Positions 9,619-17,464 of a stretch of DNA of 64,000 nucleotides are shown here, piece after piece; position 1 is the stretch's first letter; the number at the start of each line of letters is the position of its first letter. The translations under genes and the position numbers were made by a program. The DNA is taken from contig NZ_JAIUZY010000001.1 of assembly GCF_020171625.1 (NCBI RefSeq), positions 124,001 through 188,000 of the forward strand, read 5' to 3'. This DNA comes from Salipiger bermudensis (GTDB lineage Bacteria > Pseudomonadota > Alphaproteobacteria > Rhodobacterales > Rhodobacteraceae). The notes beneath the pieces were generated by a model that saw only the letters and a list, made by a program, of their open reading frames with translations, made no database searches and was not told where the DNA came from.

Positions 9619-10002
9619 TCAACCGCGCAGGCGGCTTTGGTAGTCGTGTTGCTGCCAATTCGAGCGGAACAGCCACTCGGCCTCGGGCTGGCGCGCGGCG
9701 AGCTCGTCCGAGATCTCGACCTCGTCGAAGCCGGCGCGGCGCGCCATGGCGTACTGGTCCGAGATCACGTGGCCCTTGGCGCGCAGGCGGCCCCGGTAGC
9801 CGCGCAGGCGAAGCAGGCGGGCCAGCGTGAAGCCGCGCCCGTCCGCGAAGCTCGGGAAGTCGACGCGGATCATCTGCGTGTCCGCGTCGAACGCGAGCGC
9901 CGCGGGATCGGTGTCGGAGGGCAAGTCGAGCGCGGTCTCGGTTTCGAAGCCGGCGCTCCAGTCGTCGGGCGCAAAGCCCGCGTCGGTGACGATGATGCTC
10001 AT
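9619..10002 (-). CDS. DUF934 protein of the sulfate assimilation operon
   Basis: A 127-residue protein matching DUF934, a small family found next to cysH and cysI in alpha- and other proteobacteria. Its biochemical role is not known to me. The conserved middle RGFTLARLLRLRGYRG and the end WLFRSNWQQHDYQSR are visible. Its start overlaps the cysH stop (ATGA), so the two are translationally coupled. Continued linkage suggests a role in APS or sulfite reduction. Confidence 0.8.
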   Translation of the reverse strand: MSIIVTDAGFAPDDWSAGFETETALDLPSDTDPAALAFDADTQMIRVDFPSFADGRGFTLARLLRLRGYRGRLRAKGHVISDQYAMARRAGFDEVEISDELAARQPEAEWLFRSNWQQHDYQSRLRG

Positions 10003-10790
10003 GTGCTCGGTCCTTGTCTCACCATGCGGCCATTGGCGAAATGAATGCCGCATTCCACTTTTTCCTCGCCGCGCCAGCGTCCCGAGCGCGGGTCCTCGCC
10101 CTCGGCCACCGGGGAGGTGCAGGGGGCGCAGCCGATCGACGGGTAGCCCTTGGCCACCAGCGGGTGCCGGGGCAGGCGGTTCTCGTCCATGTAGGCGCGC
10201 ACGTCCTCGGGCGCCCAGTGCGCCAGCGGGTTCACCTTGATGCGCCCGGTCGCGTCCTCGAGCTCGAAGAACTCGAGCGTCTGCCGCGTGGCCGACTGGA
10301 AGCGCTTGCGGCCGGTGATCCAGCCGTCGAACCCGGCCAGCGCCTGTTCCAGCGGCACGGTCTTTCGAAGCGCGCAGCAGGCATCGGTGCTCTGGTTGCG
10401 CAGGTCGTCGTTCGGGTCGCGCTCTGCCAGCAGGGCCTCGTCGGTGCGGATCACCCGCACGTCCTCGAGATGCAGCCGCTCGGCCACGTCCTGCTGGTAG
10501 ACCAGCGTCTCGGCAAAGAGCAGCCGCGTGTCGATGAACAGCACCGGCGTCTTGCGGTCGATCATCGCCACGAGGTGCAGCAGGGCGATCGACTCGGCCC
10601 CGAAAGACGACACCATCGCGATGTCGCCGGCCTCGGGGTCGCGCAGCGCCCCCTCGAGCACCGACACCGCGCCGTGATGGCGGTAGCGCGCGTTCAGTGC
10701 GGCAACGCGCTGGCGCAGGTCCGCCAGCGCATCGGCGCTCGGCGCGGGGGCGCCGGCGGCCTGCGCGTCGGGGAGAGACTGAAAGCTCAT
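9999..10790 (-). CDS. cysH: phosphoadenylyl/adenylyl-sulfate reductase
   Basis: Reduces activated sulfate to sulfite in assimilation. The protein has 263 residues. Cys138-Cys139 (DACCALRK) and Cys221/Cys224 (SIGCAPCTSP) are the four ligands of the [4Fe-4S] cluster that marks the APS reductase type rather than the E. coli PAPS type. The catalytic cysteine is in ECGIH (Cys247). It starts 4 bp after the cysI stop and overlaps the DUF934 gene. Confidence 0.92.
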   Translation of the reverse strand: MSFQSLPDAQAAGAPAPSADALADLRQRVAALNARYRHHGAVSVLEGALRDPEAGDIAMVSSFGAESIALLHLVAMIDRKTPVLFIDTRLLFAETLVYQQDVAERLHLEDVRVIRTDEALLAERDPNDDLRNQSTDACCALRKTVPLEQALAGFDGWITGRKRFQSATRQTLEFFELEDATGRIKVNPLAHWAPEDVRAYMDENRLPRHPLVAKGYPSIGCAPCTSPVAEGEDPRSGRWRGEEKVECGIHFANGRMVRQGPST

Positions 10791-10794
10791 CCGA

Positions 10795-12468
10795 TCACGC
10801 GGCCCGGGACCGCTTGCCGCTGTCCTCGCCGTAGAGCGCCAGCTTGAATGGCGCCATGCCGAGACGGCGATAGGCCTGCAAGAAGCTCTCCTCGGGGCCC
10901 TCCCGATGCTCCATGTAGGCCCCGACGATGCGCTCGATCGCGGGCACCACCTCTTCGGCCGGGAAGCCCGGGCCGGTGCGTTCGCCAAGGCTCGCGGTCT
11001 CGGTGGCGTCGCCGCCGAGGGTGATCTGGTAGTTCTCGACACCGGCCCGGTCGAGGCCGAGGATGCCGATATGGCCCACGTGGTGGTGACCGCAGGCGTT
11101 GATGCAGCCCGAGATCTTGATCTTCAGCTCGCCGATCTCGTTTTCGATCTTCAGCTCGTCGAAGCGGGTGGCGATCTCCTGCGCGATCGGGATCGAGCGG
11201 GCGGTGGCCAGCGCGCAGTAGTCCATACCGGGGCAGGCAATGATGTCCGAGATTAGGCCGATATTGGCGGTCGCCAGACCGTGCGCCTTCAGGATCTTGT
11301 GGATCTGCGGAAGGTCCGACTTGTGCACATGCGGCAGCACCACGTTCTGCTCGTGGGTGATGCGCAGCTCGTCATGGCCGAAGCGGCGGGCGAGATCGGC
11401 CATCACGCGCATCTGCTCGGCGGTGGCATCGCCCGGCGTCTCACCATGTGCCTTGAGGCTGATCTGCGCGATGGCATAGCCGCCGGCCTTGTGCGCGGTG
11501 AGGTTGCTGTCGGCCCAGGCGCGGAACACCGGGTCCTCGGCATAGGCGGCGTCATAGGCGTCGGTCGGCGCGTTGCGGAAGGCCGGCGGGGCGAACTGCG
11601 CCTTGATCTCGTCGAAGATCGCCAGATCGGCCCCGTCGAACGCCTGCTTGGTCTCTTCGAAGCGGGTCTCGACCAGTGAGCGGATCTCGTCGATGCCGTG
11701 CTCGTGCACGGTGATCTTGATGCGCGCCTTGTACTTGTTGTCGCGCCGTCCGAGCAAGTTCCAGACCGAGACCACGGCCTCGACATACGGCAGCAGGTCT
11801 TGCTGCGGGACGAAGGGCGACAGCTCCTTGCCGATCATCGGGGTGCGGCCCAGCCCGCCGCCAACGAGCACGCGGTAGCCGATCTCACCGTCGCGCTCGA
11901 CGACCTGGATGCCGATGTCATGCGCCTTGATCACCGCGCGGTCGTTCTCGGCCCCGGTGACGGCGATCTTGAACTTGCGCGGCAGGAACTGGAATTCCGG
12001 ATGATCGGTCGACCACTGGCGCAGCAGCTCGGCCACCGGGCGCGGATCGGCGACCTCGTCGGCAGCGGCGCCGGCGAAGTGGTCTGCGGTCACGTTGCGG
12101 ATGGTGTTGCCGCTGGTCTGGATGGCGTGCATCCCGACCTCGGCCAGCGCATCGAGCATGTCGGGCACGTCGCGCAGCTCGGGCCAGTTGTACTGGATGT
12201 TCTGCCGGGTGGTGAAATGGCCATAGCCCTTGTCCCATTTCTCGGCCAGCAGCGCGAGCTGATCCATCTGCGCGCTGTTGAGGGTGCCGTAGGGAATGGC
12301 CACGCGCAGCATGTAGGCGTGCAGCTGCAGGTAGAGGCCGTTCATCAGGCGCAGCGGCTTGAACTCGTCCTCGGTCAGGGCCCCGGAGATGCGGCGCTCC
12401 ACCTGTTGACGGAACTGGCGGTTGCGCTCTGCAACGAAGGCTGTGTCGAACTCTGTGTAGCGGTACAT
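10795..12468 (-). CDS. cysI: nitrite/sulfite reductase, hemoprotein (sulfite reductase)
   Basis: A 557-residue siroheme and [4Fe-4S] enzyme reducing sulfite to sulfide. The substrate TTRQNIQ segment is in the N-terminal half. The cluster ligands are in CPGMDYC and SGCINACGHHH in the C-terminal half. No flavoprotein CysJ gene is adjacent, so reduced ferredoxin is a likely donor. Position between cobA/DUF2849 and cysH supports sulfite rather than nitrite as substrate. Confidence 0.9.
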   Translation of the reverse strand: MYRYTEFDTAFVAERNRQFRQQVERRISGALTEDEFKPLRLMNGLYLQLHAYMLRVAIPYGTLNSAQMDQLALLAEKWDKGYGHFTTRQNIQYNWPELRDVPDMLDALAEVGMHAIQTSGNTIRNVTADHFAGAAADEVADPRPVAELLRQWSTDHPEFQFLPRKFKIAVTGAENDRAVIKAHDIGIQVVERDGEIGYRVLVGGGLGRTPMIGKELSPFVPQQDLLPYVEAVVSVWNLLGRRDNKYKARIKITVHEHGIDEIRSLVETRFEETKQAFDGADLAIFDEIKAQFAPPAFRNAPTDAYDAAYAEDPVFRAWADSNLTAHKAGGYAIAQISLKAHGETPGDATAEQMRVMADLARRFGHDELRITHEQNVVLPHVHKSDLPQIHKILKAHGLATANIGLISDIIACPGMDYCALATARSIPIAQEIATRFDELKIENEIGELKIKISGCINACGHHHVGHIGILGLDRAGVENYQITLGGDATETASLGERTGPGFPAEEVVPAIERIVGAYMEHREGPEESFLQAYRRLGMAPFKLALYGEDSGKRSRAA

Positions 12469-12536
12469 CTGTCAGTCTCTCCCGCAGGGATGCGTATCGG
12501 GCCCTGCACTTGTCTCAGAGAAGGCGCGGCGCGGCC

Positions 12537-12836
12537 TCAGCCGGCGGCCTGCTTGCCGTGATGGTAGTTGGAGGGGCCGGTGGCGCGGAATTCCTCGCGG
12601 AAATGCGTCGGCTGCGGGCCGTCCTCGGTGGGGGCCATGTCGGCGAGGTAGACGCCGACCGCCTCGGAGGCGCGGGCCTGCGCGTCGAGCAGGCGGATCT
12701 GCGCGATGGCCTCGTCGGTGATGATCTCGGCCTCGTCGAGGCGCCGCACCCAGCGGTCATCGGCGGCGAGGTAGATCACGTCGCCCTCGAGCAGGGCGTT
12801 GGCGGTGACGACTTTCGGGGTAAAGGCCTTGGGCAT
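12537..12836 (-). CDS. DUF2849 protein of the sulfate assimilation operon
   Basis: A 99-residue small protein starting MPKAFTPKVVTANALLEGDVIYL, matching DUF2849, a family found with cysI in Rhodobacteraceae and rhizobia. Its function is unknown to me. Its ATG overlaps the cobA stop by one base (TGATG), so it is co-translated with siroheme synthesis. It precedes cysI by 68 bp. A role in siroheme handling or sulfite reductase assembly is only a guess from position. Confidence 0.8.
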   Translation of the reverse strand: MPKAFTPKVVTANALLEGDVIYLAADDRWVRRLDEAEIITDEAIAQIRLLDAQARASEAVGVYLADMAPTEDGPQPTHFREEFRATGPSNYHHGKQAAG

Positions 12837-13609
12837 CAGGACACCTCCTGTCTTGCAAATGCGATGGCGCGCGCGGCGCGGGGGGCGAGCCCCAGAAGAA
12901 GAACAGCGGGGCCGTCGAGATCGGCGGCCTCGAGATCGGCGGGCAGGCTGGCCAGCGTCGAGGCCAGCTGGCGCTCGTTCGGGCGCGAGGCGTTCGCCAC
13001 CACGGTGATGGGGGTGGCGGGATCGCCGCCATGCATCATCAGCCGGCCCTGCAGGAAGCGCGCGGCGCGCTTGCCCATGTAGATCGCGGCGACGGCACCG
13101 GGGCGCGCCAGCGTGCGCCAGTCCTGCTCGGCGAAGCCCTTGACGTCGTGCCCGGTCAGCAGCCGCAGGTCGGAATTGCGCCCGCGCCGCGTCAGCGAGA
13201 CGCCGAGGCTCGCGGCGGCGGCGGTCGAGGCGGTGAGGCCCGGCGTGACATGGTAGGGGATGCCGGCGGCGTCGAGCGCCTCGGTCTCCTCGTCAAGCCG
13301 GCCGAACACGCCGGGATCGCCGGCCTTGAGGCGCACCGTGCGGGCGCCGCCCGAGGCATGGGCGATGATCAGCGCGGTGATGTCGTCCTGCTTCATCGAG
13401 GGGCCGAAGCCGGTTTTGCCCACGGGCACGAGCGTGGCGCCCTCCGAGGCCAGCGACAGGATCGCCTCCGGCACAAGCTGGTCGTGCAGGATGACCTCGG
13501 CGGTCTGGATCTCGCGCAGGGCACGCACCGTCAGAAGCTCCGGGTCGCCGGGGCCGGCGCCGACGAAGGCCACGTGCCCGCTGGGCAGGGTCTGGGTGGG
13601 ATGTGCCAT
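12836..13609 (-). CDS. cobA: uroporphyrinogen-III C-methyltransferase
   Basis: SAM-dependent methylation of uroporphyrinogen III to precorrin-2, the branch point to siroheme and cobalamin. It has 257 residues. Family motifs include VGAGPGDPELLTVRA near the N-terminus, RLKAGDPGVFGR, and VTPGLTAS. It lacks the CysG oxidase/ferrochelatase part, so those steps are encoded elsewhere. As first gene of the cobA-DUF2849-cysI-cysH-DUF934 operon, it probably serves siroheme for sulfite reductase. Confidence 0.92.
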   Translation of the reverse strand: MAHPTQTLPSGHVAFVGAGPGDPELLTVRALREIQTAEVILHDQLVPEAILSLASEGATLVPVGKTGFGPSMKQDDITALIIAHASGGARTVRLKAGDPGVFGRLDEETEALDAAGIPYHVTPGLTASTAAAASLGVSLTRRGRNSDLRLLTGHDVKGFAEQDWRTLARPGAVAAIYMGKRAARFLQGRLMMHGGDPATPITVVANASRPNERQLASTLASLPADLEAADLDGPAVLLLGLAPRAARAIAFARQEVS

Positions 13610-13691
13610 CTGGATCCGTCCGCTGTGTGAGTTTCGCTTGCGAGAATATAGAACAATCTCCCCCTTTATCGCTAGATGGGGGCGGTTTTAA

Positions 13692-13704
13692 AGAACTTTG
13701 TTCT
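13692..13704. promoter_or_regulatory. palindromic candidate operator between cobA and the AsnC-type gene
   Basis: A perfect palindrome AGAAC-TTT-GTTCT lies in the 150-bp divergent intergenic region. A second AGAAC half-site is at 13650-13654. This fits an operator for the adjacent AsnC/Lrp regulator, but binding is inferred from position only. Confidence 0.4.
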
Positions 13705-13761
13705 CCGCTGGCGGCGTGATATGAAACAGCGTCTACGGATGGACGGGAAAGAGGAAAACCC

Positions 13762-14217
13762 ATGCAGCTCGACGGCACCGACCGGAAAATCCTTCGCGAA
13801 CTGCAGCTCGATGCGGGCCGTTCGCTCGACGAGATCGCCCGCGCGGTGGGATCGTCCAAGACCCCGGTGTGGAACCGGATTCGCAAGATGCGCGAGGGCG
13901 GGGTGATCGGCCCGCAGGTGGTGATCGCCGATGCCGACAAGCTGGGCTTCGAGGCCTGTTTCTTCGTGTTGGTGCGCACCTCCGAGCACGATGCTGACTG
14001 GCAGGGGCGCTTCCTGCACGCGGTGCGTTCGCGCCCCGAGGTGATGGAGGCGCACCGGCTTGCGGGGGATATCGACTACATCCTCAAGGTACGGGTGCAG
14101 AATGCCCGGGCCTATGACGTGTTCTATCAGGCGCTGATCTCGGAAGTGAAGGTGCACAACGTGACCGCACTGCTGTCGATGGAGGAGATCAAGAACACCA
14201 CGGCGCTGCCGGTGTGA
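13762..14217 (+). CDS. Lrp/AsnC-family transcriptional regulator
   Basis: A 151-residue regulator. The N-terminal helix-turn-helix (residues 1-55, DRKILRELQLDAGRSLDEIA) is followed by an AsnC/RAM ligand-binding domain with EVMEAHRLAGDIDYILKV. It is divergent from the sulfate assimilation operon with 152 bp between starts. That makes it the likely regulator of cobA-cysIH, since enteric CysB is generally absent from this group. The effector is unknown. Confidence 0.85.
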   Translation: MQLDGTDRKILRELQLDAGRSLDEIARAVGSSKTPVWNRIRKMREGGVIGPQVVIADADKLGFEACFFVLVRTSEHDADWQGRFLHAVRSRPEVMEAHRLAGDIDYILKVRVQNARAYDVFYQALISEVKVHNVTALLSMEEIKNTTALPV

Positions 14218-14286
14218 GGTTTGGCGACAGGGCGCCCGTTTCGATTGCATCATGGGAGGAAGACGCGCAGCGTTGGGCCGCGGATT

Positions 14287-14426
14287 GGCGATCCTTGCGT
14301 GGAATCCCTCGATTTATCACGGCCACATCCGAAGGACCTCGAAGCTGAGCGCCTGGGGCCGCCAGATCGCCGGTCCGGGGGGGGCGGCCCGGCGATGCGC
14401 GGCGGCCTGCGGCCTTGATTCCGCGC
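14287..14426 (+). repeat. dispersed intergenic repeat, family 2, copy 1
   Basis: A 140-bp noncoding stretch running from GGCGATCCTTGCGTGGAATC to TTGATTCCGCGC. It matches, with divergence and indels, an inverse copy at 50112-50274. Shared blocks include CCGAAGGACCTCGAAGCT and GATGCGCGGCGGCC. It fills most of the 262-bp gap between the AsnC-type gene and the P450 gene. Confidence 0.7.
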
Positions 14427-14479
14427 GGGCAGGCGGCTCAAGCGATCCGGAAACACAAGAACAGCGCGAGGCACCACCC

Positions 14480-15652
14480 TCACCGCGTCACAACCAGCCG
14501 CTCCAGCCCGTGGAACGGGTAGAGGTCCGCGTAGCGCGGTGGCTCCGCCAGCCGCAGCCCCGGGCAGCGTGCGAACAGGATCGGCAGCGCCACCTGCAAC
14601 TCCAGCCGCGCCAGCGGCGCGCCGACGCAGAAATGCGGACCGCCCCCGAAAGCGTGATGCGCAGGCGCCTCGCGCCTAGGGTCGAAGCGGTGCGGATCGG
14701 CGTAGACCCCGGGATCGCGCCCGGCGGCCCCGAGCAGGAGTGCCACCTGTTCGCCACGCCGGAAGCGATGGCCGAAGACCTCCACGTCCTCGTAGGCGTA
14801 GCGCATGAACAAATGCAGCGGCGGGTCGTGGCGCATGATCTCTTCGCTGACAGGCCCCGCGTCGGCCTCCGTGATCGGCGTGCCGGTCTCGAGCAGCGTC
14901 TTGATGCCGTTGCCCATGGTATGCACCGTCGCCTCGTGCCCTGCATTGAGCAGCAGGATGCAGGTGGTGATCAGCTCTTCGGTCGAGAGCTTCTCGCCTT
15001 CCTCCTCGGCGGCAATGAGCTGCGACAGCAGGTCGTCGCGCGGATCGCTGCGCCGGGCGTCTATGTACTCCGTGAGGAAGGCCGAAAACTCCAAGGCCGC
15101 CCGCGAGGCCGCGTCCTCGATCTCGTGCGTGCGCCGTGCCTGATACATCGCGACCATGGCGTTCGACCAGTCGAGCAGCTGCGGCGCCAGGCTGTCGGGC
15201 ACGCCGAGAAGCCGCGCGATCACGATCACCGGGATGGGCTGGCAGAAGGCGGGCAGCAGATCGAGCGCGCCCTCGGGGAAGGCATCGATCTGCTCATGCG
15301 CCAGCGTCGCGATCTCGGGGCCGAGAGAGGCAATGCGCCGCGAGGTGAAGGCCCGCAGCACCAGACCGCGCAGCCGGGTGTGACGCGGCGCCTCGAGCTC
15401 GAGCATCGAGTGGTTCTCGACCGCGTAGAAGGGCACGAGGTGGTCGGGCACGGGCCGGGCCATCTCGGAGGGCACCTCGCGCCCGAAGCGGCGGTCGCGC
15501 AACAGCGTATGCACGGCGCGATGCGAGGCGGCACAGACCATGCCGTAGTCTTCCCACCATGCCAGATCGCCCGCTGTGCGCAGGCGGTCGTAGAACGGGT
15601 AGGGGTCTTGCACGAAGGCGTGTTCGGTCGGGGCGTGGGAGAAGTGCTGCAT
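14480..15652 (-). CDS. cytochrome P450
   Basis: A 390-residue soluble bacterial P450 monooxygenase. The heme-thiolate ligand is Cys342 in FGGGPHFCVGAPLARLE. The I-helix motif is LLNAGHEATVH, and the K-helix region contains SEEIMRHDPP. ATG 15652 starts MQHFSHAPTEHAF. The frame is open much further upstream, but that part overlaps dctB. It is divergent from dctB with only 60 bp between starts. No dedicated ferredoxin or reductase lies beside it, and the substrate is unknown. Confidence 0.92.
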   Translation of the reverse strand: MQHFSHAPTEHAFVQDPYPFYDRLRTAGDLAWWEDYGMVCAASHRAVHTLLRDRRFGREVPSEMARPVPDHLVPFYAVENHSMLELEAPRHTRLRGLVLRAFTSRRIASLGPEIATLAHEQIDAFPEGALDLLPAFCQPIPVIVIARLLGVPDSLAPQLLDWSNAMVAMYQARRTHEIEDAASRAALEFSAFLTEYIDARRSDPRDDLLSQLIAAEEEGEKLSTEELITTCILLLNAGHEATVHTMGNGIKTLLETGTPITEADAGPVSEEIMRHDPPLHLFMRYAYEDVEVFGHRFRRGEQVALLLGAAGRDPGVYADPHRFDPRREAPAHHAFGGGPHFCVGAPLARLELQVALPILFARCPGLRLAEPPRYADLYPFHGLERLVVTR

Positions 15653-15712
15653 GGGCGCGACCCTGCCTCTGCGCGGCTTCCCTGACAAGACGGTGCTTGC
15701 TATGTCACGACG

Positions 15713-17464
15713 ATGACGCGGACCCTGTATCACAGTCGCGGCGCGCTGCTGGCGCTCGCCCTCATCACCACCGCCGCGCTGACGGGGGCGGTCTGGCACT
15801 ATGGGTATGTGCAGGCGCTGGGCCCGCTCGCCGCGCGCGGGCAGAGCGATCTCGAGCTGGCCTCCGAGCGTCTCGTCACCCAGCTGCAGCGCTTTCGCGA
15901 GTTCGCCGTGCTGAGCGCCGATCACCCTGCGCTGAGCGCGCTGCACCATTTCGGCTCGCGCCGCGCCGCCGAGGCGACGCTGCTGCGCGGAGCCGATCGC
16001 TCCGGTGCGGCGCTGGCGGCCTACGTCGACACCACGGGCCGGGTCCTTGCGGCCTCCGAGGCGGGCCTGCCCGATTGGGTCCTGAGAGGAGAGCCCTTTG
16101 CCCGCGCGCTCGACGGGGCGCTGGGCATCGCGCATGGCGCGGGGCCGGAGGGCATCGACCGGGCCTTCTATTTCGCCGCCCCGAGCTTCGGGATCGACGG
16201 ACGGGTGCGCGGGGCGCTGATCGTGGTGGTCGATATCGCGCGGCTGGAGCAGGACTGGCGCGGCTCGCTGCCGGCGGTGTTCTTCACCGACAGCGGCGGA
16301 GAGATCTTCGCCACCAACCGCTCCGAGCTTCTGGGCTGGCGACGCACCGGCCCGACCGAGGTGGTGACCGCCGACGGCAAACGACGCGAGGTCACGGTGC
16401 GCGAGCCGGGCGGGCATATCGTCTGGCAGCAGCGCTTCTCGCCCTACGTGCCCGCCCACGCGCTTCGGCTCGAGAGTGCGCTGCCGGTGATCGACATGAC
16501 CGGCGTGCTGCTGATGGACACCGCCCCGGCCACGCGTCTTGCCGGGCTGCAGGCGGCTGTTGTGGCCTCGGTGGTGCTGTTCTTCGGCGCGCTGCTGTGG
16601 CTGGCGCTGGAGCGTCGTCGCGCGCTGGCCGAGGCCAATCTCGTGCTCGAGGAACGGGTCTCGGCCCGCACCCGGGCTCTGCAGCAATCCAACGTCGCCC
16701 TGCGCCGCGAGATCGCCGAGCGCCAGGACGCGGAGGCCGCCCTCAAGCGCGCTCAGGCCGAGCTGGTGCAGGCCTCGAAGCTGAGCGCGCTGGGCAAGAT
16801 GAGCGCCGGCATCAGCCACGAGCTGAACCAGCCGCTGATGGCGATCCGCTCCTTCGCCGAGAACGGCACGGCCTTTCTCGAACGCGGCAAGCAGGAGCGC
16901 GCGGCGGAGAACCTCGGGCGGATCTCGGACATGGCCAACCGCATGGGGCGGATCATCAAGAACCTGCGCGCCTTCGCCAAGGCCGAGCCCGAGCCCGCTC
17001 GCCGGGTCGGACTGGCGGCGGTGGTGGAAAGCGCGCTCGAGGTGCTGGCGCCGCGCATCCGCGAGACGGGCACCCGCATCGACTGGCAGCGCCCCGAGAC
17101 CACCACAGTGGTGATGGCGGGCGAGGTGCGGCTGGGGCAGGTGGTGATCAACCTGCTCTCGAACGCGATGGACGCCATGGCCGATAGCGACCCCCGCGCC
17201 ATCACCATCCGCGTGACCCGCGACGCCGCCGCCGGGCAGGTCTTGCTCAGCGTGCGCGACACCGGCCCCGGCATCGCCGATCCGTCACGCATCTTCGATC
17301 CGTTTTACTCCACCAAGGAGGTGGGCGCCGAAGAGGGGATGGGCCTCGGGCTTTCGATCTCCTATGGCATCGTGGAAGGCTTTGGCGGACGCCTGCGCGG
17401 CGAGAACGTGCCGGGCGGGGCCTGTTTTACCGTTGAGTTGCTGCAGGCGAAGGAGATGGCATGA
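15713..17464 (+). CDS. dctB: DctB-type sensor histidine kinase for C4-dicarboxylates
   Basis: A 583-residue membrane kinase. One transmembrane segment is at about 9-29 and a second at about 279-299, enclosing a periplasmic sensor domain of about 250 residues. A coiled coil (about 305-350) precedes the HisKA domain with His369 in AGISHELNQPLMAIRS. The ATPase domain has NLLSNAMDA, DTGPGIAD and GMGLGLSIS. Its stop overlaps the dctD start (ATGA). Position directly before dctD and dctPQM points to C4-dicarboxylate sensing. Confidence 0.88.
   Translation: MTRTLYHSRGALLALALITTAALTGAVWHYGYVQALGPLAARGQSDLELASERLVTQLQRFREFAVLSADHPALSALHHFGSRRAAEATLLRGADRSGAALAAYVDTTGRVLAASEAGLPDWVLRGEPFARALDGALGIAHGAGPEGIDRAFYFAAPSFGIDGRVRGALIVVVDIARLEQDWRGSLPAVFFTDSGGEIFATNRSELLGWRRTGPTEVVTADGKRREVTVREPGGHIVWQQRFSPYVPAHALRLESALPVIDMTGVLLMDTAPATRLAGLQAAVVASVVLFFGALLWLALERRRALAEANLVLEERVSARTRALQQSNVALRREIAERQDAEAALKRAQAELVQASKLSALGKMSAGISHELNQPLMAIRSFAENGTAFLERGKQERAAENLGRISDMANRMGRIIKNLRAFAKAEPEPARRVGLAAVVESALEVLAPRIRETGTRIDWQRPETTTVVMAGEVRLGQVVINLLSNAMDAMADSDPRAITIRVTRDAAAGQVLLSVRDTGPGIADPSRIFDPFYSTKEVGAEEGMGLGLSISYGIVEGFGGRLRGENVPGGACFTVELLQAKEMA

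Noticed and set aside
14252-14426. Conserved peptide (WNPSIY, RRTSKLSA) shared with a frame near 50,270
   Set aside because: The similarity comes from the DNA repeat (family 2). Indels and frame interruptions argue against a protein.
15559-17187. A 542-codon open frame overlapping dctB on the same strand
   Set aside because: The dctB frame contains all kinase motifs; this frame is Arg/Ala-rich with none.
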